DNA from: Acanthornis magna | Lineage: Eukaryota > Chordata > Aves > Passeriformes > Acanthizidae | Length of the DNA: 64,000 bases | Assembly: GCA_036785705.1 (NCBI GenBank) | Contig: JAWUZG010000961.1 | Span: forward strand, 186,001 to 250,000 | Direction of reading: 5' to 3' | Shown here: positions 1-18,155 of the stretch, in pieces | Layout: every line of letters begins with the position of its first letter | Position numbering within the stretch: the stretch's first letter is position 1 | The notes under the pieces: model-generated | Databases searched by the model: none | The model's input: only the letters and a program-made list of their open reading frames with translations | Told to the model about the DNA's origin: nothing | Program-made: the position numbers and the translations under genes

Positions 1-330
1 AGGGGATTTAGGAGATCTCGGGGATCCCGGAATTCCAAGGGTGGTCCAATAATCCTCAGGGATTCGGGAATTCCAGAGGTCAGGGAATCCCAAATCTCCA
101 AGGGAATCCAACGGCCCCAAGGAATTCCAAAATCCCAAACATCTCAGGAATTCCAGAATCCCAAAGCAGTTTGGGAATCCCAAAGATCTCAGGAATTCCA
201 AAATCCCAAAGATCTCAGGAATTCCAGAATCCCAAAGATCTCAGGAATTCCAGAATCCCAAACAGATTTGGGAATCCCAAAGAGGATCCCACAGATCTCA
301 GGAATTCCAGAAACCCGAAGGGGATCCAGC
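1..330. repeat. ~25-bp minisatellite downstream of GATAD2A
   Basis: Units read roughly as AATCCCAAAGATCTCAGGAATTCC with variable spacing, and recur about ten times. The open frames across it are low complexity and have no recognisable protein similarity. It lies beyond the proposed end of GATAD2A and may continue outside the window. Confidence 0.8.
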
Positions 331-759
331 GGCAAAATTTATTTCGGGAATAATGCCAAAATTAGTTCCCAAATTCACGTCCAACCCCCCCCCACTCCTC
401 CACCATTCCCAACCTTTTCCCCACCCTGGGAATTTTCCATTTCATTTCCACTTTTTCCCCCATTTTTTTGTGTTTTTTTCCTGGAAAAAGGAGACCGGGA
501 AGGAGAGGAAGGAGGTTTGGAAAATCTGTATTGAAAATTTGGAATAACCTCGAACCTGAACGAGCCCCAAATCCCGCAAAAAAAAAATAAACAAAAAACC
601 CCCACACGCGCCGGAACGCGGAATTCCTCTTCCCGGATTCGTCCCAAAATTTTGGCAGAAACGCGGAGGGGAAACGAACAGAACGAATCCTCCGAATATT
701 CCCTGCGACATCCCAGAAACCACCGGGGGAAAAAAAAAATCCCACGTCAGAACTGGGTT
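331..759. other. Non-repetitive flank, nothing identified
   Basis: Mostly unique sequence with C-rich and T-rich runs. A TTTATT at about 338-343 would be an AATAAA on the minus strand, a possible distal polyadenylation signal for GATAD2A. No coding segment or RNA gene is recognisable. Confidence 0.4.
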
Positions 760-935
760 TGGATCCCGACAGATTCCAGGTGGGAATTTCGGTTTTCCAG
801 CCTCAATCCATGCGGGAATTTCAGATTTCCAGACTCATTCCACAGCGGAATTTTGGTTTTTCCAGAATCATTCCATGCTGGAATTTTGATTTTCCCAGCC
901 CCGTTCCATGTAGGATTTTCCCTTCCAAATAAATC
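760..935. repeat. ~40-bp minisatellite, about 4 copies
   Basis: Repeated blocks of the type TTCCATGCGGGAATTT followed by a T-rich segment and TTCCAG. It is short and diverged, and sits just beyond the candidate polyadenylation signal at 991-996. Confidence 0.65.
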
Positions 936-990
936 TCCCAAGTATTTTTAAAATTAAATTTTTTTTTGGTTTGTTTTTGTTTTTTGGAGA

Positions 991-996
991 TTTATT
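991..996 (-). terminator. GATAD2A: Candidate polyadenylation signal AATAAA
   Basis: TTTATT on the plus strand reads AATAAA on the minus strand. It is the first canonical hexamer I find on the minus strand after the stop codon. Cleavage would fall about 10-30 nt further along, near 965-980. Variant ATTAAA hexamers (TTTAAT on plus, for example near 1314 and 1722) are alternatives giving a shorter UTR. Confidence 0.35.
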
Positions 997-2876
997 CGTA
1001 ATTATCCATCCAAAAAAAAAACCAACAAAACAAATCGGGATGGAAACATTTTTAACTACGGAAACACCAACTCGTTTGGGAGTTTTTAATTCCAAATCTT
1101 TCAATGCAGACGTTCCCAATTATTTTAATTATCTGAAATTCCAACTCCCAAAGGAATTGCACGGAATCCAAAAAAGTTCTGACTTCGTTTTTATATCATC
1201 GAATTCTTCCGTTCCTCCTTCATTCCCTGGGGTTTTTTTTTTGGGGAATTATCCGAAGTTAATTCCCAAAATAAACTAAATTGCCGGGGTTTAAAAAAAA
1301 AAAAAAATTTGGATTTTAATCGGAGGAGTTTTGGTTTTGTTTTTTTTTTTCGGGGGGAAGAAACAAACTTTTTTTTTGGTTGAACAAGAGATCAACAAGA
1401 GAACAAACTTTTTGTTCGATCGAACAGAGATCGAACATCGGCATCCGAAAAAAAAACGGGAGAGGGAAAATCCCCCAAAAACCAAAACCACCCCAAAAAA
1501 ATTCCACGCGGGAAAGGCAACGGAAACTTTTCCATAAAATCCAACGGAAGGAACGAATCCACCTCAGCCCTCTGTCCACACCTCCCAAAATCCGAGCTCG
1601 GAATGAGAAGAAAACTCCGAATTCCAACCCAATTCCCACTCAGCCCTGAGCTCTTCGCGTCCCTACGGAAAACGCATCCGGATCGGAATTCCGTTTGGTT
1701 TTTTTTGTTTTTTTTTTTTTTTAATCCAACGAATCCCAGTTTGGAAAACCACGGGGAGAAATTCCTAAGCTAAAAATCCCTAAATATTGAATATCCACAC
1801 GCCGGGAAAAAGGGGGAAAAGGAAAGGTTTTGGATCCCTAAGGAATTCTCGGCTTCAAGTTTCGATCTCCCAGCGATTCCTAAGAAAATAAATCCGGTTT
1901 TTCCCCGAATTATTATTTTTTTTTTTCCCCCTTTCTTTTTTTTTTAATTTTTTTTTTTTTTTTTAATATATAGATCTCTAGATTTTTATATATATTTTAT
2001 AATTTCCCGAGGAATTTTTTTCTTCTTATCGACGCGAGGAGTAAGGCATGGAATTATTCTGCCCCCTTGGGTTGGTCTGGAATTCGGGGAGGAGCCCATG
2101 GGGGGTGGGGGAAAAAAAAGGATGAGAAATCGGAAAAAAATAATAAAATAAAATAAGCCAAACTGGCCCCGGATGGATTTTTGGGTTGAAAAACCTCTGG
2201 AATCCCCAAAAACAGATGGAAAGATCCACGGTGGATATGGGAACATGCTCGGGAAGAACTCGAATCGCGGAGAGAAGGATCGGGAACGGTCGGAATTCCC
2301 AGCGGGAATCGGGAATTTCCCCTCCCCCCCTTCCGGAATTCCCACAATTCCGAGTCAAATCCCTCAAAAAACGGCAACGAAAGAGGAAAAAATAAACAAC
2401 CAACCAACCCTTCCCAAAGGAAAAAAATCCAAAATAAATTCCCAAACTGCTTCGCTTCGGAGTCTCTGGGAACGTCGGGAAGGCCAAACTCCGCGGGAAG
2501 AGAAAGAACCAAAGGCGTTTTTTTTTTTTTTTTGTCTTATCGGCGACTGAGAGGTTTTTTGAAACTACCGACGGTTCCGAAGTCTATTCCAAACGGAATC
2601 CAAGAAAAAGCAGGAGGGAGGAATCCCCACCTCCCGGCCAAGGTTTGGGCGGCGGCCGAAAATCCCAAAAGGAAAAAACAAAAAAACCCATACTCAACCG
2701 GAATCGGGAATTTGCACTTATTTTCTCGGCGGCGGCGGCGGCGGAATCGTCGGGATTTTGGGAATTTCAGGAATTTCGGGATGTGCTGGCGGCGATCCCG
2801 GCTGGAGGAGGGGCAGGGGGGAAGGAGCAGCCATGAACTTGGCTCACTGAACGCAGGACGGGGCTGGAATTCCTTT

Positions 2877-2896
2877 CTCTCTCTCTCTCTCTCTCT
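2877..2896. repeat. (CT)n microsatellite
   Basis: An uninterrupted run of about ten CT dinucleotides on the plus strand, within the proposed 3' UTR. In the GATAD2A transcript it would be a GA run. Confidence 0.9.
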
Positions 2897-2924
2897 GTGC
2901 GCGACCCCAAAAAATTTCCGGAGA

Positions 2925-3350
2925 CCGGGAAAAATTCCAGAGCGCAGAAAATATTCCGGAGCGTGGAAAAGAAATTTCCAGAGCGCGGAAAATATTCCGG
3001 AGCATGGAAAAAATTCCAGAGTGCGGAAAAATTTCCGGAAGTGGGAAAAAATTCCAGAGCGCGGGAAAAATTCCAGAGCGCAGAAAAGAAATTTCAGAGC
3101 TCAGGAAAGATTCCAGAGTGTGGAAAATATTCCGGAGCATGGAAAAGAAATTCCGGAGCGTGGAAAAATTCCGGAGCATGCAGAAAAAAAATTTCCAGAA
3201 TGCGGGAAAGAAATTTCTGGAGCGCGCGGAAAAATTCCAGAGCGCGGGGGAAAAAAAATTCCGGAGCGCGGGAAAGAAATTCCAGAGCACGAAGGAAAAA
3301 TTCCAGAGCGTGGAAAAGATTCCAGAGCACGGAAAAAAAATTCCAGAGCT
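2925..3350. repeat. ~20-bp minisatellite GAAAAATTCCAGAGCGCG
   Basis: About twenty variants of GGAAAAATTCCAGAGCGCG, some with GAGCATGG or GAGCGTGG endings. They keep open reading frames in several frames on both strands, none protein-like. It lies between the stop codon and the body of the proposed 3' UTR. Confidence 0.85.
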
Positions 3351-3804
3351 CGATCCGGCCCCGGAGCGTTTCCCCGGATGGGAGGAAGGCAAGAGCGAGG
3401 TCGCTGAGAGTCCATTTTTTTTTTTTTTCTTTTTTTTTTTGTGCTGGTGCCAAAAAAATTCCAGAAAAAAACCCCCAACTAAATACAGGAAAAAAAAAGC
3501 CCAAAAAAAAAAAAAAAAAAATTTAAGGAATTCTTTTTCCCCCCCTGCCAGCTTCCATGAAAATCCGGGAACCGAAGGAGCCGCGGGTGGGGCTCGGGCT
3601 GGGCCATCCATCGCTCGCGGTCGGGAGATTTGGGATGAGGAGTGGTCTTCTCTGCATCCTAGAAAAGCCTTGGGGGGCGTTATCCAGCTGGGATTAAAGC
3701 AGATTCCACGGAAGTGTGGTAGAAAAAAAAAAAAAACAAAAAACCCAAAAAAATAAAAGGATGGGCGGAGCTTGGAAAAGTTCTGCTGCTCCTCCCCCTT
3801 GGGA

Positions 3805-3935
3805 TTATTTCCACGTGGCCGACTGTGGGATGGAGCGGGGCGGGATCATGTCCAGCAGATATTCGCGCTGCCGGTCCACGGCCGAGGCCGATTTGTGCAC
3901 GGCCAGCCCGGGGCTGACGAAGGGCAGGGCCCCGC
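3805..3935 (-). CDS. GATAD2A: GATAD2A coding exon 10 (last), C-terminus of p66-alpha
   Basis: This exon encodes residues 587-628 plus the stop codon TAA (3805-3807). The peptide starts [20 protein letters not shown] and ends SIPQSATWK, which I recognise as the conserved C-terminus of GATAD2A; GATAD2B ends differently. The acceptor on the minus strand is CCCACAG before GCGGGGC. It completes the glycine codon begun by the previous exon (G then GC), and the join gives STGGALPF, matching the family. The exon contributes 131 nt including the stop. The sequence upstream on the minus strand holds at least three intronic copies of this exon start with its acceptor, so transcript evidence should confirm which acceptor is used. 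Confidence 0.96.
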
Positions 3936-4955
3936 CTGTGGGAAAAGGGAATTTTGGGGTTATGGGATGGTTGGGATTGCCCTCGGGGATGGTTGGGATT
4001 GCTCTCGGGGATGAGGGAAAAATGGGGGGCATTGGAGGGATTTCAGTGGGATTGGTGGGCTGACGAAGGGCAGGGCCCTGCCTGTGGGAAAAGGGAATTT
4101 GGGGTTATGGGGTGGTTGGGATTGAGGGGAACGGGAGAAAAATGGGGGGAATTGGGGTTTGAGTGGGGATTATCAGAGGGATTTCAGTGGGATCGGTGGG
4201 CTGACAAAGGGCAGGGCCCTGCCTGTGGAAAAAGGGAATTTGGGGTTATGGGGTGGTCGGGATTTTCCTTGGGGTGAGGGGAATGGGGGAAAAATGGGGG
4301 GGATTGGAGGGATTTGAGTAGGGGGAATCAGTGGGGTTTGAGTGGGGATTGAGTGGGGATTATGGGCGGGGTTTGAGTGGGGATTATCCGTGGGGTGCAG
4401 TGATTTCAGATTCCGGATCTGTCCTGATAAACGCGGAGATTTGGGATCAAAAATCAGGGATTTTGGGGTTATGGGATGGTTGGGATTGAGGGGAACGGGA
4501 GAAAAATGGGGGGAATTGGGGTTTGAGTGGGGATTATCAGAGGGATTTGAGTGGGGATTATTGGTGGGGTTTGAGTGGGATCGGTGGGCTGACGAAGGGC
4601 AGGGCCCCGCCTGTGGGGAAAGGGAATTTGGGGTTATGGGGTGGTCGGGATTTTCCTTGGGGTGAGGGGGATGGGGGGAAAATGAGGGGGATTGGAGAGG
4701 ATTATCCATGGGGATTATCGGAGGGGTGCGGTGATTTTGGGTTCTGGATCCGTCTCGATAAATGCGGAGATTTGGGATCAAAAATCAGGGATTTTGGGGT
4801 TATGGGATGGCTGGGGTTTCCCACGGGAATGAGGGGGATGGGGGAAAAATGAGGGGATCGGTGGGGTTTGAGTGGGGATTTTTGGTGGGGTGCAGTGACT
4901 TCGGGTTCCGGATCCATCTCGATAAATGCGGGATTTGGCATCAAAAATCAGGAGC
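3936..4955. repeat. Array containing copies of the last-exon acceptor
   Basis: About 1 kb of diverged units. Near 4055-4106, 4195-4245 and 4585-4640 the unit contains the first 20-25 nt of the last coding exon (GACGAAGGGCAGGGCCC on plus), the acceptor CCCACAG on minus, and the same G-rich flank. Other units (near 4397, 4733, 4895) instead carry a segment with GATAAATGCGGAGATTTGG. The intron is 1,323 bp in all. Confidence 0.88.
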
Positions 4956-5100
4956 TTTGGGATTGGATTGGATTGCATTTGATTGGATTGGATTGGATGA
5001 TTTTTTTGGAGTGGATTGGATGATTTTTTTGGGATTGGATGATCTTTGGGATTTGATTAGATGATTTTTTGGGATTGGATGATCTTTGAGGGCTGGGATT
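4956..5100. repeat. GGATTGGATGATTTTT minisatellite (short block)
   Basis: Short array of GGATTGGAT and GATGATCTTTGGGATT blocks. The same motif family makes up the larger array at 6286-7110 in the next intron, so this block may have been copied between introns. The stretch 5101-5258 that follows is non-repetitive, and I see nothing else in it. Confidence 0.75.
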
Positions 5101-5258
5101 GGATCACCTTTCCATGAAGCCAAACCCCACCAACCCCAACCGCTGCCAACCCCAAACCCTCCTCACCTCCCCTCCTTTCCCCCGCAGCCATTCCCACCCC
5201 AATCCTGGGAATTCCGGGCGGCGATCCCGAGGAAATGAGGATTCCCGGGGAGCCCTAC

Positions 5259-5442
5259 CTGTGCTGATGGGGTTTTTCTTCCAGGCGGCCGCGCCGCCCT
5301 TGCCGCCGGATCTCTCCGCGTGTTTTCCGGGCCGGCTCCCGAGGGTGGCGGTGGCCGAGGGGCTCTGGAGCTTCGGGGAGGGGCTGAAGGCGTGCAGGAC
5401 CCCTCGGGAGGCTCCGGCGCCTCGGGACATCTGGCTGGAGCT
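5259..5442 (-). CDS. GATAD2A: GATAD2A coding exon 9
   Basis: This exon encodes residues 525-585 and the first base of codon 586. The peptide begins [20 protein letters not shown] and continues with PSPKLQ and WKKNPIST, matching the part of p66-alpha between the zinc finger and the C-terminus (human [23 protein letters not shown]). The acceptor CCCCGCAG precedes AGCTCC, and the donor is CAG before GTAGGG. The upstream exon ends in phase 0. The human protein, as I recall it, has an extra KPRRKLAFRSGEARDW-type segment at this junction in some isoforms. I see no exon for it in the 7271-5443 intron, so this locus may lack it or it may be hidden. Confidence 0.95.
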
Positions 5443-5514
5443 CTGCGGGGACACGGGGAGAGGTTGGGGGAGGCGGGAATGAGGCGGAGAGGGGTTTGGG
5501 GAGCGGGGATTCCC

Positions 5515-6285
5515 AGGGGTCTCAGGGAATTGGGGTCTCTTGGAATTCCTCTCTCAAAGAATTACTCTCTCAAGGAATTGGGGTCTCAAGGAATTCCCCT
5601 CTCAGGGAATTGGGGTCTCTTGGAATTCCTCTCTGGAGGAATTGGGGTCACAGGGGATTCCCCTCTCGTGGAATTGGGGTCTCAAGGAATTCCTCTCTCA
5701 GGGAATTGGGGTCCCTTTGGATTCCTCTCTCGAGGAATTGGGGTCTCTCAAAATTCCTCTATTCAAGAACTGGGGTCCCTTGCAATTCCTCTCCTGAGGA
5801 ATTGGGGTCTCAGGGAATTCCTCTATTGAAGAATTGGGGTCTCTCAGAATTCCTCTCTCGAGGAATTGGGGTCTCTCAGAATTCCTCTCTAGAAGAATAG
5901 GGGTCTCTTGGAATTCCTCTCTCAGGGAATTGGGGTTTCAGGAAATTCCTCTCTCGAGGAATTGGGGTCTCTCAAAATTCCTCTGTTCAAAAATTGGGGT
6001 CTCTTGGAATTCCTCTCTTGAGGAACTGGGGTCTCTTGGAATTCCTGTCTCGAGGAATTGGGGTCGCTTTGGATTCCTCTCTCGAGGAATTGGGGTCTCT
6101 CGGAATTCCTCTATTGGAAAATTGGGGTCTCTTTGGATTCCTCTCTCAAAGAATTGGGGTCTCTTGGAATTTCTGTCTCAAGGAATTGGGGTCTCTCAGA
6201 ATTCCTCTCTTGAGGAATTGGGGTCTCAGAATTCCTGTCTCGAGGAATTGGAGTCTCTCAGAATTCCTCTCTCGAGGAATTGGGG
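5515..6285. repeat. ~34-bp minisatellite GGAATTGGGGTCTCTTGGAA
   Basis: About 22 units of GAATTGGGGTCTC(TT)GGAATTCCTCTCT with GAGG or AGGG endings. The array lies on the acceptor side of coding exon 9, but the unit does not obviously contain the exon edge, unlike most arrays in this gene. Long plus-strand frames rich in Leu, Ser, Asn-Trp and Gly are by-products. Confidence 0.9.
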
Positions 6286-7110
6286 GGTTTTTTTTGGGAT
6301 GGGATTGGAGGATTGGATGATCTTTGGGAGGCGAACTGGATGATCTTTGAGGGTCGGAACTGGAAGATCTTTCTGGGGTGGGACTGGATGATCTTTGGGA
6401 TTGGATTGGATGATCTTTGGGATTGGATTGGATGGTCTTGTGAGGGGTGGGATTGGATGATTTTCTGGCAGTGGATTGGATGCCCTTTGGTGGGTAAATC
6501 GGATGATCTCCAGGACTGGATGACCTTCGGGATTGGACTGGATGATCTTTGGGATTGAATGATCTTTGGGATTGGATTGGATGGTCTTTGGGTGGTGGGA
6601 TTGGACGATCTTTGGGATTGGATTGGATTGGATGGTTTTATGAGGGGTGGGATGGGATGATTTTCTGGGAGTGGACTGGATGGTCTCTGGGGGTAAATCA
6701 GATGATCTCCAGGATTGGATGACCTTTGGGATTGGACTGGATTGGATTGGACCGGATGGTCTTTTGAGGGGTTGGATTGGAGGATCTTTGGGGGGTGGGA
6801 CTGGATGGTCTTCGGAGGGGTGGGATGGGATGATTTTCTGGGAGTGGATTGGATGGTCTCTGGGGGTAAATCAGATGATCTCCAGGATTGGATCACCTTT
6901 GGGATTGGAGTGGATTGGATTGGATTGGATTGGATTGGACTGGACTGGATGGTCTTTTGAGGGATCGGATTGGAGGATCTTTGGGGGGTGGGACTGGATG
7001 GTCTTCTGAGGGGTGGGATGGGATGATTTTCTGGGAGTGGACTGGATGATTTTCTGGGGGTAAATCGGATGATTTTCTGGGATTGGATGACCTTTGGGAT
7101 TGGACAATCT
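6286..7110. repeat. GGATTGGATGATCTTTGGGA minisatellite
   Basis: Nested repeats of GGATTGGATGATCTTTGGG with GATTTTCTGGGAGTGG blocks, forming higher-order units of about 180-190 bp (compare 6640-6820 with 6820-7010). It lies on the donor side of the zinc-finger exon. The segment 7111-7271 next to the exon is unique. Confidence 0.88.
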
Positions 7111-7124
7111 TTGCAACTGGATCA

Positions 7125-8870
<1,746 letters not shown>

Positions 8871-8959
8871 AGAACAGGCCTGGAGGAGCTCCAAATCTAC
8901 TCAAAATGTATTCAAAACCCCCAAAAAACGACCCCTCCACCTCTGAAATCTCCTTAGCT

Positions 8960-14560
<5,601 letters not shown>

Positions 14561-14649
14561 GTGGGGCTCATATGGGATGGGGTCAGTGGGGGTGGGCTCT
14601 GAATGGGAGCATTGGAGGATCTCTGGGACAGCACCACGGAATAACCCAA

Positions 14650-15046
14650 TCCCCATTCCCGACCCCACAAAATCCCAGGAATCTGACCTGCGGGATGTTG
14701 ATATTGGGACACCCCAATCCCCATTCCCACCCCATTCCTGACTCCACAAAAACCCTGGGAATCTGACCTGCGGGATGTTGACGAGCAGGCTGGCGCTGGG
14801 ACACCCCAATCCCCATTCCTGACCCCACAAACCCCACAAAAACCCCACAAAATCCCTGACCTGCGGGATGTTGACATTGGGACACCCCAATCCCCATTCC
14901 TGACCCCATAAACCTCATTCTCACCCCACAAACCCCACAAAAACCCCACAAATCTGACCTGCGGGATGTTGACGAGCAGGCTGGCGCTGGGACACCCCAA
15001 TCCCCATTCCCAACCCCACAAACCCCACAAAAACCCCAAATCTGAC
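14650..15046. repeat. Array of coding exon 6 donor copies, 4 copies
   Basis: Four units (near 14680, 14761, 14858 and 14951) repeat the last 15-40 nt of coding exon 6 (CTGGTCAACATCCCGCAG-like on minus) with its donor GTCAGATT, joined to GGAATGGGGATTGGGGTGTC spacer. Two copies encode [10 protein letters not shown], and two are shorter. Confidence 0.92.
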
Positions 15047-15214
15047 CTGCGGGATGTTGACGAGCAGGCTGGCGCTGGGCACGTTGGCCACGCGGATCAG
15101 GCCCTGCTGGATGATGCGCTGGCCCTGGATCTGCACGCTGGGCACAGAGGCGCGCGGCGCCAGCAGCAGCGGGGGCGGCCCCGTGCTCGAGTGCTGCCGG
15201 ATCGTGTGGATTTG
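15047..15214 (-). CDS. GATAD2A: GATAD2A coding exon 6
   Basis: This exon encodes residues 279-334 in phase 0 at both ends (168 nt, 56 codons). The peptide [56 protein letters not shown] matches the central p66-alpha region almost residue for residue against my recollection of the human protein. Acceptor TTTTCCCAG precedes CAAATC, and donor CCGCAG precedes GTCAGA. Both edges are duplicated in the flanking introns: the donor edge four times at 14650-15046, the acceptor edge about fourteen times at 15215-17860. Confidence 0.96.
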
Positions 15215-17860
15215 CTGGGAAAACACACGGGAAAGGGGTCGGAAAAATGGGAATTTGTGGAAAATTCCAGGCAGAAAGCCTGGAAAAAATCCAGAATTCT
15301 CTTCCCTTTCCCCGCCTCGAAACAGAACTATGGGCAAAGAGATGCTCTGAGGCAATCACGTTCCAGCCCCAAATTCCCGAATTTCTGAGTGTGGATTTGC
15401 TGGGAAAACACATGGGAAAGGGGTTGGAATCCATGGAAAAGTGGGAATTTTCCAGGTAGAAAGCGGAAAAAATCCCATTTCCCTTTTCCCTCCTCGAAAC
15501 AGAACTATGGGCAAAGAGATGCTCTGAGGCAATCACGTTCCAGCCCCAAATTCCCAAATTTCTGAGTGGATTTGCTGGGAAAACACACGGGAAAGGGGTT
15601 GGGAAGGTGGGAATCCATGGAAAAGTGGGAATTTTCCAGGTAGAAAGCGGAAAAAATCCCATTTCCCTTTTCCTTCCTTGAAATAAAACCATGGGATAAG
15701 AGATTCTCTGAGGCCATCACGTCCCAGCCCCAAATTCCCAAATTTCTGAGTGTGGATTTGCTGGGAAAACACACGGGAAAGGGGTCAGAAAAGTGGGAAT
15801 TTGTGGAAAATCGGGAATTTTACAGGTAGAAAGCGGAAAAAATCCCATTTCCCTTTTCCCTCCTCGAAACAGAACTATGGGCAAAGAGATGCTCTGAGGC
15901 AATCACGTTCCAGCCCCAAATTCCCGAATTTCTGAGTGTGGATTTGCTGGGAAAACACACGGGAAAGGGGTTGGAATCCATGGAAAAGTGGGAATTTTCC
16001 AGGTAGAAAGCGGAAAAAATCCCATTTTCCTTTTCCCTCCTCGAAACAGAACTATGGGCAAAGAGATGCTCTGAGGCAATCACGTTCCAGCCCCAAATTC
16101 CCAAATTTCTGAGTGTGGATTTGCTGGGAAAACACACGGGAAAGGGGTTGGGAAGGTGGGAATCCATGGAAAAGTGGGAATTTTCCAGGTAGAAAGCGGA
16201 AAAAATCCCATTTCCCTTTTCCTTCCTTGAAATAAAACCATGGGATAAGAGATTCTCTGAGGCCATCACGTCCCAGCCCCAAATTCCCAAATTTCTGAGT
16301 GTGGATTTGCTGGGAAAACACATGGGAAAGAGGTCAGAAAAATGGGAATTTGTGGAAAATCGGGAATTTTACAGGTAGAGCCTGGAAAAAATCCCATTTC
16401 CCCTTTCCCTCCTCGAAACAGAACTATGGGCAAAGAGATGTTCTGAGGCAATCACGTCCCAGCCCCAAAATTCCCAAATTTCTGAGTTCAGCTCCTGAGT
16501 GTTGCTGAATCATGTGGATTTGCTGGGAAAACACACGGGAAAGGGTTGGAAAAATGGGAATTTGTGGAAAATCGGGAATTTTCCAGGTAGAGCCTGGAAA
16601 AAATCCCAGGATTTTATTCCCTTTCCCTCCCTCACAATAGATAATCAGAGGCCATCACATTCCAGCCCCAAATTCCCTGATTTTTGAGTGCAGGTTTTGT
16701 GGGAAAACACACGGGAAAGGGTTGGAAAAATGGGAATTCATGGAAAATCAGGAATTTTCTGGATAGAGAGAGACTAAGGAAACATTTGGGATTTTCTTCC
16801 CTTTCTTTTCTTCCCTTTCTCTCCCTCAAAGTAAAACTATGAGATAGGAGATTCTCTGAGGACATCACATTCCAGCCCCAAAATTCCCAAATTTTTGAGT
16901 GCAGATTTGCTGGGAAAATGGGTTGGAAAAGTGGGAATTTGTGGAAAATTGGGAATTTTCCAGGTAGAACCTGGAAAAAAATCCCATTTCCCTTTTCCTT
17001 CCTTGAAATAAAACCATGGGCAAAGAGATTCTCTGAGGCAATCACGTCCCAGCCCCAAATTCCCGAATTTCTGAGTGTGGATTTGCTGGGAACACACACG
17101 GGAAAGAGGTCAGAAAAGTGGGAATTTGTGGAAAATCGGGAATTTTCCAGGCAGAACCTGGAAAAAATCCCATTTTCCTTTTCCTTCCTCGAAACAGAAC
17201 TATGGGCAAAGAGATGCTCTGAGGCAATCTCGTCCCAGCCCCAAAATTCCCAAATTTCTGAGTTCAGCTCTTGAGTGTTGCTGAATCATGTGGATTTGCT
17301 GGGAAAACACATGGGAAAGGGCTTGGAATCCATGGAAAAGTGGGAATTTTCCAGGTAGAACCTGGAAATAATCCAGGATTTTATTCCCTTTCCCTCCCTC
17401 ACAAAAGATACCCAAAGGCCACTGCATTCCAGCCCCAAATTGCCAAATTCTGAGTGTGGATTTGCTGGGAAAACACACGGGAAAGGGGTCAGAAAAACGG
17501 GAATCTGTGGAAAATTGGGAATTTTCCAGAAAGAGAGAGTCTGGGAAAAAACCCATTTCCCTTTTCCTTCCTTGAAATAAAACCATGGGACAAGAGTGTT
17601 CTAAGGCCACCAAATCCCCAAGTTTCAAAGTGCTGCCAGATCGTGTGGATTTGCTGGAAAAACACACGGGAAAGAAGTTGGAATCCATGGAAAAGTGGGA
17701 ATTTTCCAGGTAGAACCTGGAAAAAATCCCATTTCCCTTTTCCTTCCTTGAAATAAAACCATGGGATAAGAGATTCTCTGAGGCCATCACGTTCCAGCCC
17801 CAAATTCCCGAATTTCTGAGTGTGGATTTGCTGGGAAAACACACGGGAAAGAGGTCAGAA
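15215..17860. repeat. ~180-bp array of coding exon 6 acceptor copies
   Basis: About fourteen units of 170-190 bp, each carrying TTTTCCCAG and CAAATCCACA (minus), the acceptor and first ten or so bases of coding exon 6, plus a T-rich pyrimidine flank. Three units (near 16510, 17280 and 17640) keep about 30 nt of exon, but with CACGATCCGG changed to CATGATTCAG-type sequence in two of them, as CpG decay would produce. A 547-bp offset duplication joins 15505-15774 with 16052-16321. Confidence 0.93.
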
Positions 17861-17924
17861 AAATGGGAATTTGTGGAAAATCAGGAATTTTTCAGATAGA
17901 GAGAGCCTGGAAAAAAATCCGGGA

Positions 17925-18060
17925 TTTTCTTCCCCTTCTTTTCTTCCTTTTCTTTTCTTCCCAGCCTCTCTCTATCCAGAAAATTCCCACTTTTCCATGG
18001 ATTCCCACTTTTCCAACCCATTTTCCCAGCAAAGCTGCACTCAAAAATTTAGGAATTTGG
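17925..18060. repeat. Inverted unit of the exon 6 acceptor array
   Basis: CCCACTTTTCCATGGATTCC and TTTTCCCAGCAAAGCTGCA on plus are the reverse complement of the neighbouring array units (TTGCTGGGAAAATGGG and GGAATCCATGGAAAAGTGGG). It is the only inverted unit noticed in this array and could fold back on the adjacent direct units. Confidence 0.85.
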
Positions 18061-18155
18061 GGCTGGAACTTGGGGAATGGGGGGAAAAAGGGAAAAAAAG
18101 GGAAAAAAAGGGGGAAAAAAGGGGGAAAAAAAGGGGAAAAAAGGGAAAAACTCAC

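Larger units (their letters stand above)
975..3804 (-). other. GATAD2A: Probable GATAD2A 3' UTR
   Basis: This is the sequence after the stop codon at 3805-3807 on the minus strand. Parts of it (about 940-2650) are more AT-rich and far less repetitive than the introns, as expected for transcribed 3' UTR. No downstream coding exon is needed, because the last exon already ends at the family's conserved C-terminus. The distal end is set only by the first AATAAA seen on the minus strand (991-996), so the length of about 2.8 kb is an inference. It contains a CT run and a minisatellite near the stop codon, and several homopolymer A/T runs. Confidence 0.5.
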
